In this document: in pieces, positions 1 to 7,476 of the stretch
How the letters are laid out: each line of letters begins with the position of its first letter
Numbering within the stretch: position 1 is the first letter of the stretch
Made by a program: the position numbers and the translations under genes
The notes under the pieces: generated by a model
Seen by the model: only the letters and a program-made list of their open reading frames with translations
The model's database searches: none
Told to the model about the DNA's origin: nothing
Assembly (NCBI GenBank): GCA_050305515.1
Contig: JBNLFL010000008.1
Span: forward strand, 124,001-188,000
Reading direction: 5' to 3'
Source of the DNA: JAFGUB01 sp050305515
GTDB lineage: Bacteria > Campylobacterota > Campylobacteria > Campylobacterales > Sulfurimonadaceae
DNA: 64,000 nucleotides

Positions 1-675
1 TGCCACGTAATAGTCGCCGACAAAAAGGTTGGTAAAGGGGTGGATTAACTGTTTGCGATAGTGTTTGTCAACCAGAATAACAGGCGCAACTCCCTTTTGG
101 GCCATCTTCAGTGCGATCGAATTGAATTTGGCAATGACTTCAAAGACACCAATCATCGTTTCCCCGTTGAAAATGGGAACCATCGACTTGAATGTCATAT
201 CGAATTTTCCGGTACTGATGGTGTTACTCAGGTGACGTTCCTGCATGACCGTAGAAATGTCAATTCTGGCGTTAAGCATATAATCGCCCCGCTTCGTTGT
301 CCAGCTGCGATAAAAGCTGTTGCCGTCCATATCGATAACCTGAAACCAGACATTTTTCAGAGGAGTTTCCTGCCGCAAAAGTTTCGAAAACTGTCGCAGA
401 TCGATCGTATCGGGAGTCTTGGATATCAATGCCGATTTAATGGCATGATCCTGTGAGAGTGCCAGGGCAATGTGCATAACCGCCTCGGCATTGGCATTGA
501 TGAGCAGTTCGGTTTCTGTCTGGAGCTTTATGGCACGTTCGCTGTAGGCATCGGCATGCAGTGTCTTCCCGTGTTCTTCAACAATCACGTAACTGACGAG
601 TATGACAATGACATATCCAATCAGCGCGATAATGCCGTAACTGATCAGATTACCCAATTTAAACTGCCGCATCAT
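1..675 (-). CDS. Cache-type membrane sensor protein, partial (C-terminal part beyond window)
   Basis: The 225 visible residues are the N-terminal part only; the frame runs off the window at base 1. A short basic N-terminus is followed by one hydrophobic helix (about residues 10-32), then an extracytoplasmic region with the look of a dCache sensor (residues 33-225, with a run such as VWFQVIDMDGNSFYRSW typical of Cache PAS-like folds). Such regions usually sit in front of a chemoreceptor, histidine kinase or GGDEF output module, which cannot be seen here. Two consecutive ATGs (675 and 672) are possible starts; the purine stretch CAGGGA just upstream suits 672 slightly better. The ligand is unknown. 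Identification as a membrane sensor is an inference from topology and fold appearance. Confidence 0.6.
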   Translation of the reverse strand, partial: MMRQFKLGNLISYGIIALIGYVIVILVSYVIVEEHGKTLHADAYSERAIKLQTETELLINANAEAVMHIALALSQDHAIKSALISKTPDTIDLRQFSKLLRQETPLKNVWFQVIDMDGNSFYRSWTTKRGDYMLNARIDISTVMQERHLSNTISTGKFDMTFKSMVPIFNGETMIGVFEVIAKFNSIALKMAQKGVAPVILVDKHYRKQLIHPFTNLFVGDYYVA

Positions 676-775
676 CCCTGCAACGTTCCGTTTGTCTTGT
701 TTCCCATTTTCCACCGCAAGAACTATCAAATATTAAAACTTTTAATAGTATAGCCAACCGTCACTGATATGTGAT

Positions 776-1351
776 TTAGAGTACTAAAATGATCCGATCA
801 AGCGTCTGCTTTATGGTTTCAAGCTGAACCTGTGTCCCCTGTACATGTAAAACGACGCCCTCCGCTTCAAAGTCTTTTTCCGATATTGCCGCACCCGCAT
901 GCGAAACGGTGTATTCGACACGCCCCAAATCGTTATAGGTGCAGCGGCATCTCATCATTAATAATTTGACATAAGGCTCCAGCGCGGCTTCGGAGCGTAC
1001 CAGATTCACGGCGTCTCCATAGGCCCTGACAAGGCCTCCGGCCCCGAGTTTGGTACCTCCGAAATAGCGGACAATGATGACGGCAACGTTGATCAGGTCA
1101 TGGCCTTGCAGTACATGTAATGAGGGCTTCCCCGACGTTCCTTTGGGTTCGCCGTCATCACTGCTGCCTTCGACGATCTGTTCATGTTCGTTCAGGTACC
1201 TGAATGCCGTCACGAAATGACGCGCCTTGGGATGCTCATGACGCAACTGTTCAAAATGCGCTTCAAATGCACTGTAGGGAATGAGATGGGCAATGAAACG
1301 TGACTGTTTCACTTCAAGTGTGGCATGATGAAAAGTGCTGCAGGTGAACAT
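776..1351 (-). CDS. yigZ: YigZ/IMPACT family protein
   Basis: 191 aa, the usual length for bacterial YigZ. The N-terminal UPF0029 domain shows the family landmarks SDDGEPKGTSGKP (residues about 64-76) and VRYFGGTKLGAGGLVRAY (about 94-111). The C-terminal 60 residues match the size of the ferredoxin-like DUF1949 domain. Eukaryotic IMPACT regulates the GCN2 kinase; the bacterial role is not settled and is thought to be RNA- or translation-related. The start ATG at 1351 faces mutY, only 22-52 bases away, so the two genes are divergent and must share a very compact promoter region. Two copies of the TTACATGTA-type palindrome lie inside, each read as Leu-His-Val. Confidence 0.9.
   Translation of the reverse strand: MFTCSTFHHATLEVKQSRFIAHLIPYSAFEAHFEQLRHEHPKARHFVTAFRYLNEHEQIVEGSSDDGEPKGTSGKPSLHVLQGHDLINVAVIIVRYFGGTKLGAGGLVRAYGDAVNLVRSEAALEPYVKLLMMRCRCTYNDLGRVEYTVSHAGAAISEKDFEAEGVVLHVQGTQVQLETIKQTLDRIILVL
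841..850. repeat. TTACATGTAA-type palindrome, one mismatch
   Basis: Reads GTACATGTAA. It lies inside yigZ and is translated there as L-H-V. Confidence 0.75.
1111..1120. repeat. TTACATGTAA-type palindrome, one mismatch
   Basis: Reads GTACATGTAA. Second copy in yigZ, again in the L-H-V frame, 270 bases from the first. Confidence 0.75.
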
Positions 1352-1373
1352 GTGAGGCGCATTTTATCCAAGT

Positions 1374-2393
1374 GTGCGTAAAATTGCAAAAACGGATCAT
1401 GCCATGCCTTCTGCTTCCCGCCTTCAAAATGTTCATAATACGCTTCAGCTATGGTACCGGGAGCATGGCAGGCATGATCTTCCGTGGCGCCTCACGAACG
1501 ATCCCTACCGTATATGGATCAGCGAAATCATGCTCCAGCAGACGCAGGTAAAAACGGTCCTGGAACGCTTCTATTTTCCCTTCCTCGAAACCTTTCCAAC
1601 CCTGGCTGATCTGGCAGCGGCAGATCTGGACGAAGTATTGAAAAAATGGGAGGGGCTCGGCTACTACACCCGCGCGCGAAATCTGCATCGCGCTGCGCAG
1701 CAGTGCGTTACAGCCCTGCCCCAGAGCGTTCACGAGCTTCAGGCACTCCCGGGAATCGGAAAAAGTACGGCACATGCCATAGCCGCATTCGCCTACAAAA
1801 CACCGGTTCCGATTCTCGATGCCAATGTCAAACGGATTCTCTACCGCTTCTTCACGCTTGAAAAAGCCGGCGAAAAAGAGCTCTGGGAAGCGGCATGGAA
1901 GCTCTTTGACACCGGGCACCCGTTTGAGTTTAATCAGGCAATGATGGATATCGGATCCACACTCTGTCTGCCAAAAAACGCCCAATGCGCTCTCTGTCCA
2001 CTTTCTCTTACATGTAAAGCTGCCAAAACCGATCCGCTGCGCTATCCCGCGGCGCGTATAAAAAAAGCCGTCCCGATACGCCGTCGGTGCATTCATGTTT
2101 ACAGGCATCAAAAACGCTATGCCCTGCAGCAGCGTGGCACAAAGTTTCTCCACGGACTCTGGGGCTTTTATGAAACCGACTTTCCCTGTGATACTTCAGG
2201 CACACCTCTGGGATCGATCATTCAGAAATATTCGCATTTTCATCTGCACGCCGACGTCTATCTGCATACTCTGGAAATCGCGGATGCCCTCTGGTTTGAA
2301 CGCAGTGAAATCGCTTCTCTGGCACTCAGCGGCGCCGATCATAAAGTACTTGCGCTACTGGAGGCGTTTGAATCTTCGGAATCATACATGTAA
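1374..2393 (+). CDS. mutY: A/G-specific adenine DNA glycosylase MutY
   Basis: Removes adenine mispaired with 8-oxoguanine in base-excision repair. 339 aa counted from a GTG start; an ATG at 1404 (residue 11, MPSASRLQ) is an equally good or better start because no Shine-Dalgarno precedes the GTG. The HhH-GPD core shows LPWR..EIMLQQTQV with the catalytic Glu at 51, the helix-hairpin-helix LPGIGKSTA (125-133) and the catalytic Asp in LDANVKRIL (149). The [4Fe-4S] loop has Cys198, 205, 208 and 214 in the C-x6-C-x2-C-x5-C pattern. The C-terminus (from about 230) is the NUDIX-like 8-oxoG recognition domain. The stop codon overlaps the convergent ChaN-like gene by 55 bases. It carries two palindromes, one of them containing the stop codon. 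Confidence 0.95.
   Translation: MRKIAKTDHAMPSASRLQNVHNTLQLWYREHGRHDLPWRLTNDPYRIWISEIMLQQTQVKTVLERFYFPFLETFPTLADLAAADLDEVLKKWEGLGYYTRARNLHRAAQQCVTALPQSVHELQALPGIGKSTAHAIAAFAYKTPVPILDANVKRILYRFFTLEKAGEKELWEAAWKLFDTGHPFEFNQAMMDIGSTLCLPKNAQCALCPLSLTCKAAKTDPLRYPAARIKKAVPIRRRCIHVYRHQKRYALQQRGTKFLHGLWGFYETDFPCDTSGTPLGSIIQKYSHFHLHADVYLHTLEIADALWFERSEIASLALSGADHKVLALLEAFESSESYM
2008..2017. repeat. TTACATGTAA palindrome, exact
   Basis: Inside mutY next to the iron-sulfur cysteines; read as L-T-C-K, so the Cys codon of the cluster ligand Cys214 is part of the motif. Confidence 0.85.
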
Positions 2394-3262
2394 AGAATAT
2401 CCGCATAGCCGATATCGACACGCTGCGGCGGTTTTTGCTGCGGCAGTATCGTCATATGCGGTGTCGTATTGATGCGTGAAAAACGCATGTCGATTCCCAA
2501 ATGCGATGTCAGGTGAAATGCCCCGGCAAAAACAATCAGTTTGGCGTGTTCATCCGATGCGATGCCCTCAAAAATGCGTGCACTTTCCTGAGCCATTTTT
2601 TCATCCCAGGCAACCTGAACGCGGTACATCCGCTCGGAACATGCCGTACCATCTTCCTTGCCCCTGCTGTGATGGCAATGTTCAAAAAAGGGCGAGAGCA
2701 ACGCATAATGCGAAGCAACATTCAGATCAAGCGCTTCATAAAAACGGTGCAGATCCTCGGGCATCCCCGAAACGTTCGCATCGGAAACCAGACGGCGTTG
2801 TTCTTTGGAGAGATTGATACCGTAAAGGGATCCCCCGCCTTTTTTGACGGCATCGTACATCGGTTCAAAACTCGCAAAAGGGTATCCGACGTTTTCTTTC
2901 CATCCCACCGCATCCTGAAATGCGCTCGCGTTGATATCGTCGTTGCGGTAACGCTCTAAAAGTGCATCATCCTGCGGGGTAAACCATTCACTGGCCAGAT
3001 GCACCCTGTAACCGGCATCCTGAAGCCGTGTGATCAGTGCGGCGACTTCCAGATGCCATTTCCGCGACTGATGATGATCACCGACAAACAGAACTTTATA
3101 GGGTTCCAAACGTTTTAGCAGCATCGCGTCAGTCAGACAGATTTCAGATTTCAGATCATAAATATGCTCACACTGGCGTTCATGTTTTGGCAGCGCAACA
3201 GATGGTGCGCATCCGGCAAACAAGAGTAAAATCAAAGCACTCAAAAACAAAATCCGCATCAT
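2339..3262 (-). CDS. ChaN-family lipoprotein
   Basis: 307 aa. The N-terminus is a lipoprotein signal with lipobox LFAGC (Cys about 18), placing it in a membrane facing the periplasm. The core begins VLFVGDHHQSRKWH and contains a late FAGAFHLTSHLG segment, both typical of the ChaN (DUF399) fold. Campylobacter ChaN binds haem, and the family is often linked to iron handling, but substrate and reaction are not established. ATGs at 3262 and 3259 are adjacent. The gene is convergent with mutY and overlaps its 3' end by 55 bases, so the last 18 codons are shared on opposite strands. Confidence 0.75.
   Translation of the reverse strand: MMRILFLSALILLLFAGCAPSVALPKHERQCEHIYDLKSEICLTDAMLLKRLEPYKVLFVGDHHQSRKWHLEVAALITRLQDAGYRVHLASEWFTPQDDALLERYRNDDINASAFQDAVGWKENVGYPFASFEPMYDAVKKGGGSLYGINLSKEQRRLVSDANVSGMPEDLHRFYEALDLNVASHYALLSPFFEHCHHSRGKEDGTACSERMYRVQVAWDEKMAQESARIFEGIASDEHAKLIVFAGAFHLTSHLGIDMRFSRINTTPHMTILPQQKPPQRVDIGYADILYMYDSEDSNASSSASTL
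2384..2393. repeat. TTACATGTAA-type palindrome, one mismatch
   Basis: Reads ATACATGTAA. The final TAA is the mutY stop codon, and the site is also inside the 3' end of the convergent ChaN-like gene. Confidence 0.7.
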
Positions 3263-3285
3263 TCAAGCCTTTCAATACAAAGTGG

Positions 3286-3291
3286 TATAAT
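3286..3291 (+). promoter_or_regulatory. Probable -10 element
   Basis: TATAAT lies in the 57-base gap between the ChaN-like gene and the 145-aa protein gene, about 28 bases before the ATG at 3320. No clear -35 is visible, which is usual for sigma-70 promoters in this phylum. Confidence 0.5.
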
Positions 3292-3319
3292 AGCAGCAAA
3301 TCTCTGCCAAGGTAGCGCA

Positions 3320-3757
3320 ATGCCTCTCTTGCAAAAGCTGCGAAATCACTTCATTAACGCTTTTCGCGAGCTCTTTTTATATCACTACAGTTCACTTGAA
3401 TTTCGTGCCAAGCTGTTTGCCGCCGTCATCGCCGCCAATCCCGAAGTGGGCGAGTGCGAATTTGAAGTCGTGCGCAATGCCGGAATGCTGATTTATGACG
3501 ATACGGACCGGAGTAGTTCCCTGGAGCTGGCCGTACGCGAATTTGTGGAAAAAGTGGTCGATGACAACGGACTGGATCTCGACACACTGCTTGAGGAGAT
3601 CGTACGCGATCTCCGCGACATCCCGCGCTACGGCAAAAAAATCGATACCAGTATGCTTTACGCACTTCTGGAATGCCATCAGGATGAAGACACGAGACTC
3701 TATCAGCAGCGTATGATCGAACTCTTTGAGAGGCTAAGAGACGAATGCGGAAACTGA
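3320..3757 (+). CDS. Conserved hypothetical protein, 145 aa
   Basis: I do not recognise a family. The protein is acidic and almost entirely helical in appearance, without a signal peptide or membrane segment. Notable stretches are FRELFLYHYSSLEFRAKLFAAVIAANP (residues 15-41) and a regularly spaced acidic region with LDTLLEEIVRDLRDIPRYGKK (about 87-107). A consensus -10 box lies 28 bases upstream. Its 3' end overlaps a 44-codon lipoprotein gene by 13 bases, suggesting co-translation. A cytoplasmic regulatory or adaptor role would be a guess. Confidence 0.7.
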   Translation: MPLLQKLRNHFINAFRELFLYHYSSLEFRAKLFAAVIAANPEVGECEFEVVRNAGMLIYDDTDRSSSLELAVREFVEKVVDDNGLDLDTLLEEIVRDLRDIPRYGKKIDTSMLYALLECHQDEDTRLYQQRMIELFERLRDECGN

Positions 3758-3879
3758 TACCCCTATCGCTTCTTTTGCTGCTTTTATCCGGATGCGAACA
3801 GCAGAGCCGACCTTACAAAGAGGTGACTCCGGAACAAAACCGCACTGACATTCCCCGAGGGACCATCGCCACCCACTAG
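3745..3879 (+). CDS. Small lipoprotein, 44 aa
   Basis: A short frame starting with ATG at 3745 encodes a positively charged start (MRKL), a leucine-rich hydrophobic helix and a perfect lipobox LLSGC with Cys at 17, followed by a 27-residue polar tail rich in Gln, Pro and Thr. After processing only about 28 residues would remain, tethered by lipid. It overlaps the preceding gene by 13 bases in another frame and the convergent rhodanese gene by 4 bases, so it is exactly fitted between real genes. The function is unknown. Confidence 0.6.
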   Translation: MRKLIPLSLLLLLLSGCEQQSRPYKEVTPEQNRTDIPRGTIATH

Positions 3880-4241
3880 CTTTTTGTATATCGCGCCATT
3901 TCGTATCCCTCGGCAATGAGCTTCGTGACACCGCCTGCAAGGTTTTTCACGTTATATCCCTGCTGCGCCATAAAGTTGGCAACCTGCGCGGTACGCGACC
4001 CTGTTCGGCAGATCAGCCCGATCAGCTGCTCCTTCCCGCCAAGGGCGTCCATAGCTTTTAAAAAGCCTTCCGCATCATAGCTGCCGTCGAGTTCAAAAAA
4101 TGTGATGCAGTGCGATCCTGGCACGATGCCGCTTTGGCGCCACTCCGGCTCGGTTCGGATATCAACAACGACCATATCTGAAGATTCCAGCATCTCTTTA
4201 TCAGGATATACGTGCAGACTCATGTCCAACCTTTTTCGCAT
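3876..4241 (-). CDS. Rhodanese-like domain protein
   Basis: A single rhodanese domain of 121 aa (about 115 if translation begins at the second ATG, MSLHVYPD). The active-site loop is CRTGSR with the persulfide-carrying Cys at 78, and CH2A-like VVDIRTEPEW is at 25-34. It is cytoplasmic, with no signal peptide. Such small rhodaneses pass sulfane sulfur to acceptors. Its position directly downstream of a TtcA-family tRNA thiolase on the same strand fits a sulfur-relay role, but a 65-base gap containing a TTACATGTAA site separates them. The 3' end overlaps the small convergent lipoprotein gene by 4 bases. Confidence 0.85.
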   Translation of the reverse strand: MRKRLDMSLHVYPDKEMLESSDMVVVDIRTEPEWRQSGIVPGSHCITFFELDGSYDAEGFLKAMDALGGKEQLIGLICRTGSRTAQVANFMAQQGYNVKNLAGGVTKLIAEGYEMARYTKS

Positions 4242-4266
4242 ATTGTAACCCTTTGAAATTAAATGC

Positions 4267-4276
4267 TTACATGTAA
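4267..4276. repeat. TTACATGTAA palindrome, exact
   Basis: Intergenic copy in the 65-base gap between the ttcA-like gene and the rhodanese gene. Confidence 0.85.
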
Positions 4277-4306
4277 AGTGATGAATTAAACGGCACTTAC
4301 AAAACC

Positions 4307-5077
4307 CTAAAGGCGAAAGCGCGATTCATCAAAAAAGGTCTCTTCTGAAATATTGGAGAATGCCGCATTCATGGAGACAAACAGATCGGGATACTTACCC
4401 TCCATCTCACTGAGCATCTGCTTCATCGCCGCCCTTGCATGGGGCATCTTGATGTCAAAACGCATGGCGGGACAGGCTTCGTCTCCTATAGTGGGCATGG
4501 CATTGTCAATGGCCGCCGCCGCAAGCTGGCGTTCACGGACCTGAATCAACGGACGGATCACGATGATACCGTTATCTGCACGATATTTTGGAGCAAGAGA
4601 ACGCATCTGTCCGTTATAGATCAGATTCATAAAAAAACTCTCCGCCGCATCGTCAAGATGGTGACCCAGTGCCAGTTTGTTGCATCCGAACTTCTCCGCC
4701 GCCGTATAAAGATACCCGCGTCGCATACGTGAAAAAAAACTGCAATACGAAGAGTTTTCACGAATCTTCTCGCCTGCAACATCATAAATGTTGGTAGCAT
4801 AAACTTCATGAGGAATCCCAAATTCGGCGCAATGCTCCCGCAGCGCATCGAAATTTTCACCCATGCCGTAATCGATGGTAACCGCCAGAAATTCAAAATC
4901 AAACGGGGCCCGTCTGCGCTGCTCTTTAAGTGCGTGTACGAGGGTGAGCGAGTCTTTTCCGCCGCTGAGTCCTACCAGCACTTTGTCACCGGCTTCAATC
5001 AGATTGTAGCGGGCATTGGTGCGCCCTAGCTGGCGCATAATCTTCTTACTGAGGGAGACCATCAACGATTTTGTCAA
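4307..5077 (-). CDS. TtcA-family PP-loop ATPase, probable tRNA thiolation enzyme
   Basis: 256 aa with the adenylating PP-loop SGGKDS (residues 38-43) and the family motifs MRRGYLY and LALGHHLDDAAESF. TtcA makes 2-thiocytidine at tRNA position 32 and binds a [4Fe-4S] cluster through three cysteines, the first two in a C-x-x-C. Here that site reads YCSFFSRMRRG: Cys112 is kept but the second ligand position is Phe115. Remaining cysteines are 83, 132 and 202 (EACPAM). The start is uncertain: 5077, 5062 (MVSLSKK) and 5038 (MRQLGR) are all possible, and the first two overlap the end of mtn. The position after mtn matches C. jejuni Cj0118. Confidence 0.8.
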   Translation of the reverse strand: MTKSLMVSLSKKIMRQLGRTNARYNLIEAGDKVLVGLSGGKDSLTLVHALKEQRRRAPFDFEFLAVTIDYGMGENFDALREHCAEFGIPHEVYATNIYDVAGEKIRENSSYCSFFSRMRRGYLYTAAEKFGCNKLALGHHLDDAAESFFMNLIYNGQMRSLAPKYRADNGIIVIRPLIQVRERQLAAAAIDNAMPTIGDEACPAMRFDIKMPHARAAMKQMLSEMEGKYPDLFVSMNAAFSNISEETFFDESRFRL

Positions 5078-5777
5078 GCATGCTGATGATGAAGCTGCTG
5101 CTTCGCGCTGATGAGTGTTTTAAAAACTCGTCAAAATCAAAAGTCGCATCCATATCGGCCGTATCGCTGATAGAGCGCATCACGAAAAAAGGAATTTCCA
5201 AAGCGTCACAGACCACCGCAACTGCCGCGCCTTCCATCTCAAGGGCATCCGCTTCAAAAGTGTTCTTGATCCATGTTTTGCGCTCTTCATTGGCAATAAA
5301 CTGATCGCCTGTGGCAATAATGCCTTTTTTGAGGTCGATTCCCTTTTCATCCGCTACACTTTTGGCGATGGAAAGAAGATGGTTTGAAGGTTTGACATAG
5401 ACCGCACCTTCGGGAACATACCCGTGCGGATGACCGAAAGCGGTAATATCCAGATCATGCTGGCACAGCTGTGTCGCAGCAATCAGATCACCGATTTTAT
5501 AATCAGGATTGATTCCGCCCGCGACACCGGTGAAAAGCAGCATCTCAGCACCGAATTTCTGAATCATCGTCGAGGCGGTCAATGTGGCATTGACTTTACC
5601 GATTTTACTGTAAGCCAAAACAACGTCATGACCTTTGTATTTGGCTTCATGATAGATATTCCCTCCAAAGGTAACGTCATTATGTTTTTTGAAAAATTGC
5701 AGCAACGGCTCTTTCTCACTCACTTCCAGAAACGGCTCGATCTCTTCGAGCATCGCTCCCATAATCGCTATTTTCAT
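5046..5777 (-). CDS. mtn: 5'-methylthioadenosine/S-adenosylhomocysteine nucleosidase
   Basis: 243 aa (usual length about 230). It hydrolyses the glycosidic bond of MTA and SAH in methionine salvage; in Campylobacterota the same enzyme also cleaves 6-amino-6-deoxyfutalosine for menaquinone synthesis, so it may serve quinone supply here. Visible family features are the start MKIAIMGAMLEEIEP, the ribose-site glycine loop FTGVAGGI (about 81-88), ALEMEGAAVAVV carrying the substrate-binding Met/Glu (about 176-187), and the catalytic Asp region SISDTADMDA (about 208-217). It follows the nitrilase-family gene by 1 base and overlaps the ttcA-like gene, so all are co-transcribed from upstream. Confidence 0.93.
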   Translation of the reverse strand: MKIAIMGAMLEEIEPFLEVSEKEPLLQFFKKHNDVTFGGNIYHEAKYKGHDVVLAYSKIGKVNATLTASTMIQKFGAEMLLFTGVAGGINPDYKIGDLIAATQLCQHDLDITAFGHPHGYVPEGAVYVKPSNHLLSIAKSVADEKGIDLKKGIIATGDQFIANEERKTWIKNTFEADALEMEGAAVAVVCDALEIPFFVMRSISDTADMDATFDFDEFLKHSSARSSSFIISMLDKIVDGLPQ

Positions 5778-5778
5778 T

Positions 5779-6537
5779 CTAATCCTTTTTTGCTATCCAT
5801 TTTTGAACGGTGTGAAGATGATGATTCAGCCGCGCTTCAAGCACCCCTTCCCTGAAGTTATCAAGACGGTATTCAATCTCTCCGCGCGGTGTTATAACCC
5901 TACTGCCACCCCAGAATCCGACGCCGTCTTCAAATCCGACACGGTTGACGAAAATGACATACGCACTGCAGTGAATCGCCGTAGCACGCATTAAAGAATC
6001 CCACTGAGACTCGATCAGAAGCCCCGATTCTGAGAAATCACGTGCGGGAGATGCTACCAGAAGATAGATGATATCCGGTTTGAGTGTACTCAATGTCAGC
6101 GTTGTCTCGGGTTGCCAGAGATCTTCACAAACGACCATGGCTGCTGTACCAAGAGCGGTTTGAAAACTCTCAATATGTGCTCCGCGTGAAAAATACCGTG
6201 CCTCTTCAAACATGCCGTAATTGGGAAGATGCAATTTTCGATGTACATGTAACAGCACACCTTTTGAAAAGTAGAGCCCAGCATTATAAATACGGCTTCC
6301 TTCACGCAGCGCCGCACCCACTGCAATGTCGACATTTTCGCTGGCATGTTTCAGAACTTCGAGCTCCGAAAGACGCCATGCATCTTCATAAAGTTTGTCC
6401 TGCAGCAGATAGCCGTTTAGAGCGAGTTCCGGAAAAACGATCACATCATGATCGGCATATTCCGAGCAAAGTTTGGCAACACGCTCCAGATTAGAACGGT
6501 TCAGACGCGGTGCAAACTGAATGAGCGCAATATTCAT
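5779..6537 (-). CDS. Carbon-nitrogen hydrolase (nitrilase superfamily)
   Basis: 252 aa, a complete nitrilase fold. The catalytic triad is visible: Glu37 in VFPELALNGY, Lys101 in HRKLHLPNYGMFEEARYF and Cys137 in VVCEDLW. These proteins cleave non-peptide C-N bonds in amides, ureas or carbamoyl compounds; the substrate cannot be read from the sequence. It overlaps the end of fabD by 4 bases (ATGA) and abuts mtn, so it is translationally coupled inside the operon. One palindrome copy lies at 6243, read L-H-V just before the Lys motif. Confidence 0.85.
   Translation of the reverse strand: MNIALIQFAPRLNRSNLERVAKLCSEYADHDVIVFPELALNGYLLQDKLYEDAWRLSELEVLKHASENVDIAVGAALREGSRIYNAGLYFSKGVLLHVHRKLHLPNYGMFEEARYFSRGAHIESFQTALGTAAMVVCEDLWQPETTLTLSTLKPDIIYLLVASPARDFSESGLLIESQWDSLMRATAIHCSAYVIFVNRVGFEDGVGFWGGSRVITPRGEIEYRLDNFREGVLEARLNHHLHTVQKWIAKKD
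6243..6252. repeat. TTACATGTAA-type palindrome, one mismatch
   Basis: Reads GTACATGTAA within the nitrilase-family gene, in the L-H-V frame. The next copy is 14.7 kb away. Confidence 0.75.
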
Positions 6538-7466
6538 GAGAGGGCTTCGACAGCCTTCTCCAGTGACTCCATATCGAAAATATTCAATGTGTTCAGATCA
6601 CTTGCGATCTTCCGATTCAGTCCGCTAAGTACCTTGCCGTTGCCAAATTCAATAGCCAGATCAAGTTCCGGTGCGACTGCCGCAATGGATTGCTTGTAGC
6701 GCACGGGTTTAATCAGCTGGTCTGTCAAAAGTTCAAGTGCTTCAGTTTTGCTACTGTAAGGCTGGGCCGAGACATTGGATATGATCGGTGCAGCGAAAGC
6801 ATCGGTAATCATTTTCTCCATGGCGTCACGCAGCTCGGCCTGTGCCGGTGCAAGAAGCGGACAGTGACTCGCTACTGACATGTTCAAAAGCATGGCGCGT
6901 TTTGCACCGGCTTCTTTGAATGTGGTTTCCAGTGATTGCAAATCAGGCTTGAGACCGGCAACGACGAGCTGACCCTCCTGATTGTAATTTGCAGGCCATA
7001 CTTTTTTACCACTGTTGCGGGCTTCTTCACAAAGTTTTTCTACGGCTGCATCTCCGAGACCAAGCAGTACCATCATTCCCGCTTCAATATCGTTGCAGGC
7101 GTCCTGCATCAGTTTTCCACGTTGATGAACGAGTGCCACGGCATCAATGTCATCAATAGCACCGCTGGCAGCCAATGCGCTGAATTCACCCAGAGAATGC
7201 CCGAGATAAAGCGATGCCGCTGTCGGTTTGACGGACTGAAAAATACGATAGGCAATCAATGAAACCAGTAAAATCGCCGGTTGGGTATAGGCTGTTTCAT
7301 TAATTTGTTCATTCTCTTCAAACAGAAGTGCTTTAAAATCGACATCCAGACGTTCTGATGCCCTCTCGATCATAGATTTTGCAATTTTGCTGGAATCATA
7401 AAAGCCTTTTCCCATTCCGATACTCTGGCTTCCCTGTCCCGGAAAAATCATTGCAATTTTACGCAT
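6534..7466 (-). CDS. fabD: Malonyl-CoA:ACP transacylase FabD
   Basis: 310 aa, the normal size. It loads malonyl groups onto acyl carrier protein to supply fatty-acid elongation. Family marks are FPGQGSQSIGMGK near the N-terminus, the nucleophile elbow GHSLGEFSALAA with Ser91, and the catalytic His in MSVASHCPLL (about 203). The stop overlaps the start of the downstream nitrilase gene. It sits 10 bases after a degenerate NtrC-like gene, the same neighbourhood as Cj0116. Confidence 0.95.
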   Translation of the reverse strand: MRKIAMIFPGQGSQSIGMGKGFYDSSKIAKSMIERASERLDVDFKALLFEENEQINETAYTQPAILLVSLIAYRIFQSVKPTAASLYLGHSLGEFSALAASGAIDDIDAVALVHQRGKLMQDACNDIEAGMMVLLGLGDAAVEKLCEEARNSGKKVWPANYNQEGQLVVAGLKPDLQSLETTFKEAGAKRAMLLNMSVASHCPLLAPAQAELRDAMEKMITDAFAAPIISNVSAQPYSSKTEALELLTDQLIKPVRYKQSIAAVAPELDLAIEFGNGKVLSGLNRKIASDLNTLNIFDMESLEKAVEALS

Positions 7467-7476
7467 TCTACTCCTT

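Noticed and set aside
1348..1353. ACATGT at the yigZ start codon, and others at 6878, 15296, 24168, 37546, 38311, 48784, 61616
   Set aside because: These have only the 6-base core without the TT/AA flanks; two are just ATG start codons. They fit chance and are not counted as copies.
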